Positions 54,256 through 64,000 are shown, counted from the stretch's first letter. The stretch is 64,000 nt of DNA from Williamsia sp. DF01-3 (GCF_023051145.1 NZ_JALKFS010000005.1:186001-250000); one strand, 5' to 3'. Numbers and translations are program-made. The notes: a model not told the origin generated them from the sequence alone.

Positions 54256-54741
54256 TCAATTCGACATCTGCGCGAACATGCCTGGCTCGTAGGCGCCTGC
54301 CGGCGTTCTCACGATCACGTTGATCCGGTTTGCCGCGTTGATCAATGCGATGAGGCAGATCAGGGCGCCAACCTGATCGTCGTCATGGTGTTTGCGCACC
54401 TCCGCCCAGGTTTCATCGCGGACGCCACGGTGATGATCGGCGAGTCGGGTGGCTTCTTCGGTGAGGGTCAACGCAGCACGCTCGGCGTCTGTGAACACGG
54501 TTGCCTCACGCCACACGGCAATCAGATTGAGCCGCGTCGATGTTTCCCCGGCTGCGGCCGCCTCCTTGGTGTGCATGTCCGTGCAGAATCCACACCCATT
54601 GATCTGACTGGCGCGAATCTTGACCAGTTCCTGGGTCGATCTCGGCAGTGGCGAATCGTCGATCACCAGGCCGGCGTTGAGGAACCGCTTGCTGAACTTC
54701 GCGGCAACGTCATTGTCGAGCATGTCGAATCGGGCAACCAT
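54256..54741 (-). CDS. AhpD-like carboxymuconolactone decarboxylase-family protein
   Basis: A 161-residue CMD/AhpD-fold protein with the redox motif NGCGFCTDMHTKEA (Cys-x-x-Cys-x-x-x-His). These reduce peroxides or serve as peroxidase partners. It is divergent from an ECF41 sigma factor, and its upstream region carries an ECF41-type promoter. Carboxymuconolactone decarboxylases are one of the three typical 'COE' partners of ECF41 sigma genes. GAGGAC precedes the ATG. Confidence 0.92.
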   Translation of the reverse strand: MVARFDMLDNDVAAKFSKRFLNAGLVIDDSPLPRSTQELVKIRASQINGCGFCTDMHTKEAAAAGETSTRLNLIAVWREATVFTDAERAALTLTEEATRLADHHRGVRDETWAEVRKHHDDDQVGALICLIALINAANRINVIVRTPAGAYEPGMFAQMSN

Positions 54742-54793
54742 TGGTCATGTCCTCACTTGAGATGGTGTCTGTCGCGGAATGCGACAACCACGA

Positions 54794-54820
54794 GATGTCG
54801 GGGAGCCTCCGGTTGTGACA
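54794..54820 (-). promoter_or_regulatory. ECF41-type promoter of the AhpD-like gene
   Basis: On the minus strand TGTCACA (54814-54820) is followed after 16 bp by CATC (54794-54797). This nearly matches the ECF41 consensus TGTCACA-N15/16-CGTC. It reads toward the AhpD-like gene. Confidence 0.65.
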
Positions 54821-54831
54821 CCCCAACCAGG

Positions 54832-54858
54832 TGTCACACATTCGCCGACACGGACGTC
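54832..54858 (+). promoter_or_regulatory. ECF41-type promoter of the sigma factor gene
   Basis: TGTCACA (54832-54838) and CGTC (54855-54858) are separated by 16 bp, an exact match to the ECF41 consensus. It lies 38 bp before the sigma-factor start, so the gene is probably autoregulated. Confidence 0.75.
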
Positions 54859-54895
54859 TCATGGGGAACAAGCGACCAACGCAAGGAAGGCACCG

Positions 54896-55819
54896 ATGAC
54901 CGACGAGCCCCTGACCGCAGCCGACACCCCCGGCGGTCATTCTGATGCCGCGACCGACGTGTTCCTCGCTCATCGCAATCTGCTATTCACGATTGCCTAC
55001 GAGATCCTCGGTTCTGCTGCCGACGCCGAGGATGCGTTGCAAGAGACCTGGATGCGCTGGGCGGGAGTCGACCTCGACGACGTCCGCAACGAGCGCGCGT
55101 ATCTGGTCACAATCGCCACCCACCAGGCACTGTCACGGCTGCGAACGCTGGGACGTCAACGCGAGTCCTATGTCGGCCCATGGCTGCCGGAACCGTTGCT
55201 GACAGCACCCGATGTGGCGGATGACGTCGAGCTGGCCGAGAGCGTGTCGATGGCGATGCTGCTCGTGATGGAGACTCTCGCACCCACCGAGAGAGCGGTG
55301 TTCGTATTGCGGGAGGTGTTCGACCTTCCGTATGACGAGATCGCGATCGCCGTCGACAAGACCTCCGCCGCCGTCAGACAGATTGCTCACCGAGCCCGCG
55401 CACATGTTGCCGCTCGCCGACCGCGAGGCACTGTGAGTCCCGACGAATCACGGGTTGCCCTGCAAGCCTTTCAGCACGCCGTCGAAACGGGCGATCTGCA
55501 AGAGCTGGTCGACCTCCTCGCACCTGATGTGGTGCTCCTCGGCGACGGAGGCGGAGTCAAGAAGGCCGTGGTGCGCCCCATCGTCGGGTCCGACCGCGTG
55601 GCACGACTCCTCGCCGGCGGCCTGCCCCGAATCGAGGGATCGGTGTCCACCGAGCGAGTCCTGATCAACGGCTCCCCCGCTCTCATCGTCAGCATCGATG
55701 GACAGATCGACAATGCGGTGTCGTTCAGGTTCGACGAGGGCAAGATCACGGGTCTCTACATCGTGCGCAATCCCGACAAGCTCTCCCGTCTTGCCCAAGA
55801 GGTTTCACTTGATCGGTGA
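54896..55819 (+). CDS. ECF41-family RNA polymerase sigma factor
   Basis: A 307-residue ECF sigma factor. Region 2 (DVFLAHRNLLFTIAYEILGSAADAEDALQETWMRW) and region 4 (LAPTERAVFVLREVFDLPYDEIAIAVDKTSAAVRQIAHRAR) are followed by a SnoaL-like C-terminal extension of about 120 residues. That extension is the hallmark of ECF41/SigJ and controls activity in place of an anti-sigma factor. AAGGAAGG precedes ATG 54896. The divergent AhpD-like gene is the predicted main target. Confidence 0.95.
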   Translation: MTDEPLTAADTPGGHSDAATDVFLAHRNLLFTIAYEILGSAADAEDALQETWMRWAGVDLDDVRNERAYLVTIATHQALSRLRTLGRQRESYVGPWLPEPLLTAPDVADDVELAESVSMAMLLVMETLAPTERAVFVLREVFDLPYDEIAIAVDKTSAAVRQIAHRARAHVAARRPRGTVSPDESRVALQAFQHAVETGDLQELVDLLAPDVVLLGDGGGVKKAVVRPIVGSDRVARLLAGGLPRIEGSVSTERVLINGSPALIVSIDGQIDNAVSFRFDEGKITGLYIVRNPDKLSRLAQEVSLDR

Positions 55820-55921
55820 GTTCTTCCCCACCGAACATTCCGAAATCCGGTTCGCCCGATAAGAACGCGGAGTACATTCACTGCTCGAACACGCCGAAGG
55901 TGCGACTCCTGAGGAGGGCGT

Positions 55922-56758
55922 ATGAGCACCTCGCAAGAACGCGCAGAGCAACTCGACCTGATCGCCCGACTGCAGTCGTCCTATCCCGAACTCCCTGACG
56001 CACCGACACCCGACCTTCTCGACCACAAACGGTTTGTCGCGTACATGAAGCCTGTTCACGACGTCGGCGGCGAACCCGATGCGCCGCTGAAGTACGAGAA
56101 CAAGGCGTACGAGTACTGGGAGCACATGACATACGTGATGTGCGAGGTTCTCGCGTGGCGGGGAATCTGGCTGTCCGAAGAACGCCGGCGCATCGGCAAC
56201 GTCGACGTCGGCCGGGCGGTGTACCTCGGGATACCGTATTACGGCCGTTGGCTTTACGCCGTTGCCCGGATACTCGTGGAGAAGCACCACATCGGGCTCG
56301 GAGAACTCGCCGAGAGAATGTTAGAAGTCCAGAACCGCTACCCGGACGGGCTGTCCGGCAACCGACTCGAGGCCACACCACGCCACGAGGGCGACGGGTC
56401 CGGGGTCTCACGCAACACCCATCACCGGCACGCGGTGGGAATCGGAGATCCGCAGATCTACGCGGGGCAGGCCGGCGAGCCCGCGTTCGCAGTTGGCGAT
56501 CGCGTTCTCGTCCGCGAACTCCCGGTGCTGCTCTACACCCGCACACCCGAGTATGTGCGCGGAGCCCATGGACGGATCGAGTCCGTCGCCTACGAGAGTC
56601 CCGCACCCGAAGACGAGACATGGGGTCGCGAGGACGCGAAACCGGAGTGGTTCTACGTCGTCGGGTTCGAGATGGCGGAGCTGTGGGAGGGCTATACCGG
56701 CACACCAGATGACATCCTGCGGACCGAGATACCGCAACGTTGGCTTGCATCGGCGTAG
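55922..56758 (+). CDS. nitrile hydratase/thiocyanate hydrolase beta-type subunit
   Basis: A 278-residue beta-type subunit. KPVHDVGGEPDAPLKYENKAYEYWEHMTYVMCEVLAWRG covers the N-terminal helical part. The C-terminal SH3-like barrel has FAVGDRVLVRELPVLLYTRTPEYVRGAHGRIESV. Together with the next gene it should form the metal enzyme that hydrates nitriles to amides, or acts on thiocyanate. GAGGAGG precedes the ATG. It is first of three adjacent genes; the beta-before-alpha order is typical of cobalt-type enzymes. Confidence 0.9.
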   Translation: MSTSQERAEQLDLIARLQSSYPELPDAPTPDLLDHKRFVAYMKPVHDVGGEPDAPLKYENKAYEYWEHMTYVMCEVLAWRGIWLSEERRRIGNVDVGRAVYLGIPYYGRWLYAVARILVEKHHIGLGELAERMLEVQNRYPDGLSGNRLEATPRHEGDGSGVSRNTHHRHAVGIGDPQIYAGQAGEPAFAVGDRVLVRELPVLLYTRTPEYVRGAHGRIESVAYESPAPEDETWGREDAKPEWFYVVGFEMAELWEGYTGTPDDILRTEIPQRWLASA

Positions 56759-56774
56759 GGGAAGGACAGGGGGA

Positions 56775-57500
56775 ATGACCGAGCACAACCACGATCACGA
56801 CCATGACCATGACCACGAGCGGACTGTCGCCCCGATGGTCGACGAGGTGACCGATTTCGAGGTGCTTGAGATCGCGTTACGCGAACTCTGCATCGAGAAA
56901 GGGCTTTTCACCGCAGAAGAGCACCGGCTCTTCACCGAATTCGCGGAGCAGATCGGGCCGACGCCCGCGGCGCGCCTCGTTGCTCGCGCCTGGCTCGATC
57001 CCGAGTTCAAACAACTCGCCCTGAGTGATCCGATGGCGGCAAGCAAGGAGGTCGGTGTCGACTGGCTTGAACCCACCGGCTTCGGAACCCCCAGCGATTT
57101 CACCGCCTTCTCCATTCTTGAAGACACCCCCACCGTTCACAACGTCATCGTCTGCGCGCTGTGCTCCTGCTATCCGCGACCCATTCTCGGCAACTCGCCT
57201 GAGTGGTACCGCACCCCCAATTACCGGCGCCGCATGGTTCGGTGGCCCCGCCAGGTACTCGCCGAATTCGGCCTCTACCTTCCCGACAATGTTGCTGTGC
57301 GGGTCCAAGATTCGAATCAGAAGCACCGATTCATGGTGATGCCCATGCAACCGCCTGGCACCGAGGGTTGGAGCGAAGACGAGCTCGCCGAGATCATCAC
57401 CCGCGACAGCCTCATCGGGGTGGCGCTGCCGAAACCCAGCGTGACCACCAATGTCATCACCGAGACACGGGCCGCAATCCACCCCGCACAGGACAATTGA
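56775..57500 (+). CDS. nitrile hydratase/thiocyanate hydrolase alpha-type (metal-binding) subunit
   Basis: A 241-residue catalytic subunit. The metal claw is VCALCSCYPRPILG (Cys127, Cys130, Ser131, Cys132). Tyr after the last Cys is typical of cobalt enzymes, but the usual Thr/Ser at 128 is Ala. The PEWYR segment just after the claw resembles thiocyanate hydrolase gamma. The N-terminus is a His/Asp run (residues 4-14), an unusual addition that could hold metal for active-site loading. AGGGGGA precedes the ATG. It follows the beta gene by 16 bp. Nitrile versus thiocyanate specificity cannot be decided. Confidence 0.92.
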   Translation: MTEHNHDHDHDHDHERTVAPMVDEVTDFEVLEIALRELCIEKGLFTAEEHRLFTEFAEQIGPTPAARLVARAWLDPEFKQLALSDPMAASKEVGVDWLEPTGFGTPSDFTAFSILEDTPTVHNVIVCALCSCYPRPILGNSPEWYRTPNYRRRMVRWPRQVLAEFGLYLPDNVAVRVQDSNQKHRFMVMPMQPPGTEGWSEDELAEIITRDSLIGVALPKPSVTTNVITETRAAIHPAQDN

Positions 57501-57501
57501 C

Positions 57502-57861
57502 ATGGGAGACAGCACTTCCGGGAGCACGAGCGACTACGCACCGCTCGCCGAGATCGTCGAACGGGGGCAGGTGTGGCCGACGATGGCGCAAAAATACGGC
57601 GTCGAAAACCCGGTACCGCCGTGGAAGACCAGTCTTGATGGCGTCTGTGACGCTCTCGACAAAGCCGATTCTGCACAAGCGCCGAGTGTCACCGACCGTA
57701 GGGATGACGAGGACCGCTTGTCATCGACGATTTATGCGGATGTTCCCTACCCCGAGAGCCAGTTGATCTCGCTTGCGCACTCCCTCCTGGATCGTGGCGT
57801 GATCGACGAGGCCGAGCTACGTCAGCGGCTCTCCGCCGTCCGTGCCCGACTCGAGGCCTGA
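57502..57861 (+). CDS. third small subunit or accessory protein of the nitrile hydratase-type enzyme
   Basis: A 119-residue protein beginning 1 bp after the alpha-type gene. Segments VPPWKTSLDGVCDALD and LAHSLLDRGVIDEAELRQRLSAVRARLEA resemble the helical part of nitrile hydratase beta/accessory proteins. Three-gene arrangements are known for thiocyanate hydrolase and toyocamycin nitrile hydratase, where a small chain completes the enzyme. Its last 45 bp overlap the end of the convergent WYL regulator. Whether it is a subunit or a metallochaperone is uncertain. Confidence 0.75.
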   Translation: MGDSTSGSTSDYAPLAEIVERGQVWPTMAQKYGVENPVPPWKTSLDGVCDALDKADSAQAPSVTDRRDDEDRLSSTIYADVPYPESQLISLAHSLLDRGVIDEAELRQRLSAVRARLEA

Positions 57862-58805
57862 CGCGTCGCCGTACCGGTGTGCGATCCAGGTCCCGAGCGC
57901 GCCTAACCTGTCGTTCAGTGCGGGCGGCTCCAGCACATCGAAGTCGAAGTTCTGGTAGACCAGCCAGCGCGCAGCCCAATCCAGGTCGTCGGCACCAAGC
58001 GTCAGTACGCAATCGTCACCGTCGTCGGTGACCGAGCCGACCACCGGACGCACTATTCGTCTTGCTTCGTCGCCCGACATGTACAGCCGCACCCGGATGT
58101 GGTGCCGCCAGCCGTGAGCGAAGGCGTCTGCCACGAAGGCCGCGGCATCGGGAGGTGGGGGCGGGGTACCGAACCTCGTGCCCAGCGGCCTCACATCGCT
58201 GATCCGGTCAAGGGCGTAGGTCAGCCACTGCTGCGATCCGCGCTCGTTGCCCACCAGGTACCACCGCCCGCTTGCGCGAACAAGACTCAGTGGCTGGATA
58301 TCTCGTGCTTCACCACGGCGATCTGTGCGTCGGCGATGCCGGAAGCGGACGGCCTCCTCTGATCGGCACGCAAGCGCCAAGGTGACGAGCACACCCGCGT
58401 CTGCAGACACCATCTCGCCACCCTCGAGCGCCTCGGCTGCGGCCACCGCCTCGAACCGCCCGCGCAGGCGCGACGGGATGGTCTCGGTCAACTTGGCGAG
58501 TGCGGTGACCGCGGCGGGAGCCAATCCCCCGACCCCCACCGACCCGTGCAGCCCGAGGGCGACCGCCAGTGCCTCGTCGGCGTCGAGGACGAGAGGTGGG
58601 GTCACCGATCCCGCGGCGAGTGTGTACCCCCGAAACGGCCAGGTTCGGCGTCGATCCGATAGCCGAGATCTCGGAGATGTTCCACATCGCGTCGCGCCGT
58701 GCGCTCGGTGACATCGAGGCGATCGGCCAGCCGGCCCGCGCTGATACCCGGGTTCGACTGCAAGATCGCCAGCATCTGCAGGCGACGACCGGTCGGTGTG
58801 GACAT
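57817..58805 (-). pseudogene. YafY/WYL-domain transcriptional regulator, frameshifted
   Basis: The N-terminal helix-turn-helix (MSTPTGRRLQMLAILQSNP, VTERTARRDVEHLRDLGYRIDAE) starts at ATG 58805 and ends after PGRFGG. The expected continuation YTLAAGSVTPPLVLDADEALAVALGL is in the next frame and runs to a TAG at 57817. The WYL part includes IQPLSLVRASGRWYLVGNE. The break falls at a run of five C on the plus strand (58627-58631); one more base restores a protein of about 329 residues. It may be a true pseudogene or a homopolymer sequencing error. It is divergent from the RidA gene, its likely target. Confidence 0.85.
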
Positions 58806-58868
58806 TACGTGGATAATGATGCCAAACCCTGACAGTTCTTGGCAGGGTATTGGTCTAGCTTCACCTCC

Positions 58869-59273
58869 ATGGACACAATCACATTGCTCAGACCCGAAGG
58901 GCTGGTACACAGTCCGGCGTTCAGTCACGTTGCCGTTGTCCCGCCTGGCGCCACCACCATCTACATCGGCGGCCAGAACGCGGTCGATGCCACCGGGGCA
59001 ATCGTCGGTGGCGACGATGTCGGAGCCCAGACCGCACAGGTCATGAAGAACCTGCAGACCGCGTTGGCCGCCGCCGGGGCGACGATGTCGGATGTGGTGA
59101 GCATGACGCTGTTCGCCGTCGACGGCATCGACCTCACCGCCGGTTATGCCGTTGCCGCACAAGCTCTCGACCCGACAGGCGATCCGCCCTTGATCGCGGC
59201 GGCGATGGTCGCGTCGCTGGCGGTCCCCGGCGCACTTGTCGAGCTGTCCGCGATCGCCGCCGTCATGCGATGA
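58869..59273 (+). CDS. RidA/YjgF-family protein
   Basis: A 134-residue RidA-fold protein (FSHVAVVPPGATTIYIGGQNAVDATG, VMKNLQTALAAAGATMSDVVSMTLF). The arginine that binds the imine carboxylate in true RidA is not evident near the C-terminus (DPPLIAAAMVASLAVPGALVELSAIA), so it may be another subfamily rather than an enamine/imine deaminase. It overlaps the SRPBCC gene by ATGA and is divergent from the WYL regulator. Confidence 0.88.
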   Translation: MDTITLLRPEGLVHSPAFSHVAVVPPGATTIYIGGQNAVDATGAIVGGDDVGAQTAQVMKNLQTALAAAGATMSDVVSMTLFAVDGIDLTAGYAVAAQALDPTGDPPLIAAAMVASLAVPGALVELSAIAAVMR

Positions 59274-59695
59274 GCTCGCGCGAAACCGGTCACACCAAAG
59301 ACGCGGGATGGCAGATCGGCGTCTCGAAGACGGTGGATTGTCCGCTCGACGTCGTCTGGGATTTCCTCACGTCGGCTGAGGGGACAGCATTGTGGCTCGG
59401 GCATGGGGTGTCGGTGCTGGACGCAAAGGGTCGGGCATATCAGACCCGAAACGGAGTCGTCGGCGAGACAAGGACTTTCCACCGGCGTGACCGGATCCGA
59501 CTGACGTGGCAGCCACCCCACTGGGACCACGACAGCACCGTGCAGCTCGCGGTGAGGGCAGGCGGACCGGGCAAGACGATGATTCGCTTCCACCAGGAGC
59601 GCCTGCTCGATGCAGGCGAGCGAGAGCAACAGCGCGCCCACTGGCGTGCTGTCATGGCCTCTGTTGTCGCGGCACTGGACACCCGCGACGTTTGA
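59270..59695 (+). CDS. SRPBCC/AHSA1-type protein
   Basis: A 141-residue START-like fold protein: VSKTVDCPLDVVWDFLTSAEGTALWLGHG, then LTWQPPHWDHDSTVQLAVRAGGPGKTMIRFHQERL. The AHSA1 branch includes Hsp90-activator-like and small-ligand-binding proteins. It is translationally coupled to the RidA gene. The ligand is unknown. Confidence 0.88.
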   Translation: MSSRETGHTKDAGWQIGVSKTVDCPLDVVWDFLTSAEGTALWLGHGVSVLDAKGRAYQTRNGVVGETRTFHRRDRIRLTWQPPHWDHDSTVQLAVRAGGPGKTMIRFHQERLLDAGEREQQRAHWRAVMASVVAALDTRDV

Positions 59696-59711
59696 CCACC
59701 AGGCCGCAATC

Positions 59712-59766
59712 TTTTTTGACTGATTCCAGAAAAACCTTCCCATCGGGCGGGCTCTGTGCTTATCGT
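59712..59766 (+). promoter_or_regulatory. probable furA promoter and autoregulatory site
   Basis: An AT-rich stretch with TTGACTGATTCCAGAAAAA (59716-59734) lies about 40 bp before furA and resembles the conserved AT-rich sequence upstream of mycobacterial furA. TTATCG (59760-59765), about 8 bp before the ATG, could be a -10 giving a leaderless message. Assigned by analogy. Confidence 0.5.
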
Positions 59767-59773
59767 GGTAGCC

Positions 59774-60205
59774 ATGGCCACCACACCGGACAACGCGGAA
59801 CGGCTACGCGCCGCAGACCTCCGCGTCACCCAGCCCAGGGTGGCCGTTCTGGAAGCCGTGGACAGTCACCCACACGCCGACACCGACACCGTTTTCGGTC
59901 TCGTGCGCGCAGCGCTGCCGTCCGTCTCGCGCCAAGCCGTCTATGACGTGCTGGGCGCGCTGACAACTGCACGGCTCGTGCGCCGGATACAACCGGCCGG
60001 CCACGTCGCACGGTACGAATCCCGGGTTGGCGACAACCACCACCATGTGGTGTGCCGCGCGTGCGGTGTGATCGCTGATGCCGATTGCGCGGTCGGAGAA
60101 GCGCCGTGTCTCAACCCTTCCGACTCGCACGGATTCCTGCTCGACGAAGCCGAGGTCACCTATTGGGGTCTGTGCCCCGATTGTGCCGATGCGACCAGAG
60201 TTTGA
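59774..60205 (+). CDS. furA: Fur-family regulator FurA
   Basis: A 143-residue Fur-family repressor: winged helix with LRVTQPRVAVLEAVDSHPHADTDTVFGLVRAALPSVSRQAVYDVL, a metal-binding HHHVVC segment, and two structural zinc pairs CRAC and CPDC. It is directly upstream of katG (49-bp gap), as in mycobacteria, where FurA represses its own operon and responds to oxidative stress. The start is ATG 59774; an upstream in-frame codon is within the promoter. Confidence 0.94.
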   Translation: MATTPDNAERLRAADLRVTQPRVAVLEAVDSHPHADTDTVFGLVRAALPSVSRQAVYDVLGALTTARLVRRIQPAGHVARYESRVGDNHHHVVCRACGVIADADCAVGEAPCLNPSDSHGFLLDEAEVTYWGLCPDCADATRV

Positions 60206-60218
60206 TCACAGCCCGTGA

Positions 60219-62480
<2,262 letters not shown>

Positions 62481-62511
62481 TCGTTTGATCAACTGACAGA
62501 ACAGATTACGC

Positions 62512-62543
62512 CGATGCCGGTCCCGTTCAGGGGGCCGGCATCG
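62512..62543. terminator. terminator after katG
   Basis: A perfect 9-bp inverted repeat CGATGCCGG (62512-62520) and CCGGCATCG (62535-62543), extended by CCC/GGG inside, lies between katG and the convergent membrane-protein gene. Confidence 0.7.
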
Positions 62544-62550
62544 CCGTGTG

Positions 62551-63072
62551 TCACGGCTTGTCTGAAGTACCGATCCCCGGGCCCGGGGCAAACCGGCGGG
62601 CCCACACCTCCCGCACAGCGACTGCGACCAGCACCACACCCAGGGTCTGCATCGTTCCGAACTGAATGCTGTCGAGGACGCCGGGAGTTGCCGACAACAG
62701 CAACCCGAAGGCGACGCACGGCGCCGCAACAGTCACGATCCCCGGCACCACCTGACGCGATGCGATTGCCTCGATCACAGCAGCGAGGAGCACCACTGCG
62801 AATGCAGTCACCGACAGCACTTCGAGCTGGGTCCACGGATCGTGTTCGAACGACGACGCACCCGTAAAGTTGGCGATGGCCACCGGAGCTGTGATCTCGC
62901 TGTAGGCCTGCCGATTTCCCGACCACCCCGTGCCGGACGTGGGGCCGAGGTACTCGCTGGCCCCCGTCCAGGTGATGCCACCTGCGAACAACGTCACCAC
63001 CACGAACACCCACCAGGCAACATGGCCGGTGATGCGGGCGAGCGGGAATACGCGGTGCCAGGTCATCGGCAT
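62551..63072 (-). CDS. small integral membrane protein of unknown function
   Basis: A 173-residue protein with about four membrane helices: WWVFVVVTLFAGGITW, VLSVTAFAVVLLAAVIEAIA, IVTVAAPCVAFGLLLS and LGVVLVAVAVREVWA. A 50-residue non-helical loop follows the first helix. I do not recognise the family. It is convergent with katG across a hairpin and 25 bp downstream of the SRPBCC gene on the same strand, so it may share its message. Confidence 0.75.
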   Translation of the reverse strand: MPMTWHRVFPLARITGHVAWWVFVVVTLFAGGITWTGASEYLGPTSGTGWSGNRQAYSEITAPVAIANFTGASSFEHDPWTQLEVLSVTAFAVVLLAAVIEAIASRQVVPGIVTVAAPCVAFGLLLSATPGVLDSIQFGTMQTLGVVLVAVAVREVWARRFAPGPGIGTSDKP

Positions 63073-63097
63073 AGTCTTACATCACCGAACGTCCGCT

Positions 63098-63616
63098 TTA
63101 CCGACTTTCTACAGCTGTGCGCAGTGCTTCAAGCGTTTTCGCGATGTTTCGGCGCTGGAACTCCGGGAATGTCATTCCGCGGGTGACAATCCGGTCGAAC
63201 ACACCTGCCACCGCATCGGGCCACTTGATCCGATCGTCGAACCAGGTCTCGGTGACTCGGGTGCGACCGTCCTCGGTAACTGCGAACCGGTACTCCCAGG
63301 ATGCATTTGCACCTTTGAGGCGTGGGGTCTTCGGTCCGATCGCATGGACTCGAAACGCGAAGTGCGCACCGGGCTCGGCTGCGGTCACCGTGCAACGGGT
63401 GACCCACTTGGTGCGCCCACGCCTGTTGCGACCGTCGAACACCATCCCCACAAAAGCTGCGCCGTCGGCCGCCGGGTTCACCACGGTTGCACCGAGGTTC
63501 TCCGGGCTCCATTCACCCATCCGGGTCGGGTCACTGACCATCTCGTACAGACGACCGGGGTCCGCAGCGATGTCGATGCTGTCGGATACCTGCATGAGGC
63601 GCTTGGCTGTGGGCAT
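63098..63616 (-). CDS. SRPBCC-family protein (polyketide cyclase/dehydrase type)
   Basis: A 172-residue START-like protein: VSDSIDIAADPGRLYEMVSDPTRMGEWSPENLGATVV, then TRVTETWFDDRIKWPDAVAGVFDR. These form a hydrophobic cavity for lipids or aromatic ligands; actinobacteria have many of unknown function. ATG 63616 fits the family start; an in-frame extension to 63727 is unlikely. It lies 43 bp downstream of a TetR-type gene on the same strand. Confidence 0.88.
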   Translation of the reverse strand: MPTAKRLMQVSDSIDIAADPGRLYEMVSDPTRMGEWSPENLGATVVNPAADGAAFVGMVFDGRNRRGRTKWVTRCTVTAAEPGAHFAFRVHAIGPKTPRLKGANASWEYRFAVTEDGRTRVTETWFDDRIKWPDAVAGVFDRIVTRGMTFPEFQRRNIAKTLEALRTAVESR

Positions 63617-63659
63617 CTCTCGACAGTAGTGGTGGGCAGGCCGCGGCGGATACCTCGCG

Positions 63660-64000
63660 TCAGCGAACGTGCAATCCGTCCATGAGCATTCCGACCATGC
63701 GTCTTGCGTCGTAGGTCGAGGTGTCACCCGATCCGATGCACAAGTTGCCGACGCCCCTCATCAGCTCCAATGCGGCGACGTCTGAACGGGTTTCACCGGC
63801 GGCCGCGCCGGCTTCGAGTAGGGAAGCACATACGGGGACCAGCCGGTCGAGGAAGTAGCTGTGCAGGGTCTGGAACCTGGCGTCGTCCGACTGCAGGGCC
63901 TCGGCCAGACCGTGCTTTGTCACCAGGAAGTCGACAAAAAGATTGATCCACTGGGTCAGCGCAGCGTGCGGGGACGTCACGGACGTCAGGAGCGCCGGGC
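63660..64000 (-). CDS. TetR-family regulator, C-terminal part (cut by window edge)
   Basis: Only the C-terminal ligand-binding half is inside the window. The frame is open to base 64000, and the segment TQWINLFVDFLVTKHGLAEALQSDD through LMRGVGNLCIGSGDTSTYDARRMVGMLMDGL matches the SbtR-like C-terminal domain of TetR regulators. The helix-turn-helix should lie beyond the right edge. The downstream SRPBCC gene is its likely operon partner or target. Confidence 0.8.
   Translation of the reverse strand, partial: PALLTSVTSPHAALTQWINLFVDFLVTKHGLAEALQSDDARFQTLHSYFLDRLVPVCASLLEAGAAAGETRSDVAALELMRGVGNLCIGSGDTSTYDARRMVGMLMDGLHVR

Noticed and set aside
56783-56818. CAT/GAC tandem repeat considered as a simple-sequence switch
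   Set aside because: It encodes the His-Asp tail in frame. The repeat unit is a multiple of three, so length change would not switch the gene off, and no variation can be seen from one sequence.

Overview
The window is high-GC actinobacterial DNA, most likely from the Mycobacteriales (Gordonia, Williamsia or Rhodococcus type). The clearest evidence is the order dnaB ... rplI-rpsR-ssb-rpsF ... GT87 membrane protein-ponA-DUF5318 ... PadR-ino1, which mirrors the Rv0046c-Rv0058 neighbourhood of Mycobacterium tuberculosis. A furA-katG pair, a DUF222/HNH (13E12-type) protein, F420-type LLM oxidoreductases and a single-cysteine, mycothiol-type ArsC agree with this. I cannot fix the genus from sequence alone.

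Layout. 0-1.1 kb: a lone TIR-domain protein with a coiled-coil N-terminus. 1.3-17.8 kb: the conserved replication, ribosome and cell-envelope block. It is interrupted between dnaB and rplI by a small secreted protein and a divergent MarR / MMPL-lipocalin module. 17.9-19.8 kb: a lipoprotein serine hydrolase and a tiny protein made of calcium-binding-type aspartate repeats. 19.9-51.1 kb: a large catabolic island. It holds a FadR-type regulator; an acyl-CoA ligase-crotonase-two acyl-CoA dehydrogenase operon; an HNH protein; pyruvate carboxylase; a phosphohistidine 'swivel' protein-LLM-alcohol dehydrogenase-SDR operon; a six-gene operon with a sugar-type ABC importer, a TIM-barrel isomerase-like protein, an LLM enzyme and an alcohol dehydrogenase; VOC and SnoaL-like proteins; an aldehyde dehydrogenase; and an unknown helical protein-PPDK-like-acyl-CoA dehydrogenase operon. 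51.2-54.2 kb: an arsenic resistance locus (ArsR-ACR3-ArsC, then ArsI/CadI divergent from a second ArsR). 54.3-55.8 kb: an ECF41 sigma factor with its AhpD-like partner, both with recognisable promoters. 55.9-57.9 kb: a three-gene nitrile hydratase/thiocyanate hydrolase-type enzyme. 57.8-64 kb: a WYL regulator, RidA, SRPBCC proteins, furA-katG, a membrane protein and a TetR gene cut by the right edge.

How it fits together. Near-identical copies of a TGTACA-centred imperfect palindrome lie in four promoter regions of the catabolic island, up to 26 kb apart; two share 17 identical bases. One lies beside the FadR-type gene, so the scattered operons may form one regulon. The substrate is not evident. 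The genes suggest import, oxidation of an alcohol to aldehyde to acid, CoA activation and acyl-CoA dehydrogenation. There is also an unusual phosphotransfer layer: one protein has a substrate-type domain plus a phosphohistidine domain but no ATP-grasp domain, and a PPDK-like protein has a degenerate nucleotide domain.

Three genes (an LLM oxidoreductase, an ABC permease N-terminus and the WYL regulator) are broken by what look like single-base losses. Two of these sit exactly in five-base C/G runs, so sequencing error must be excluded before they are called pseudogenes. No rRNA, tRNA, CRISPR array or insertion sequence was seen.
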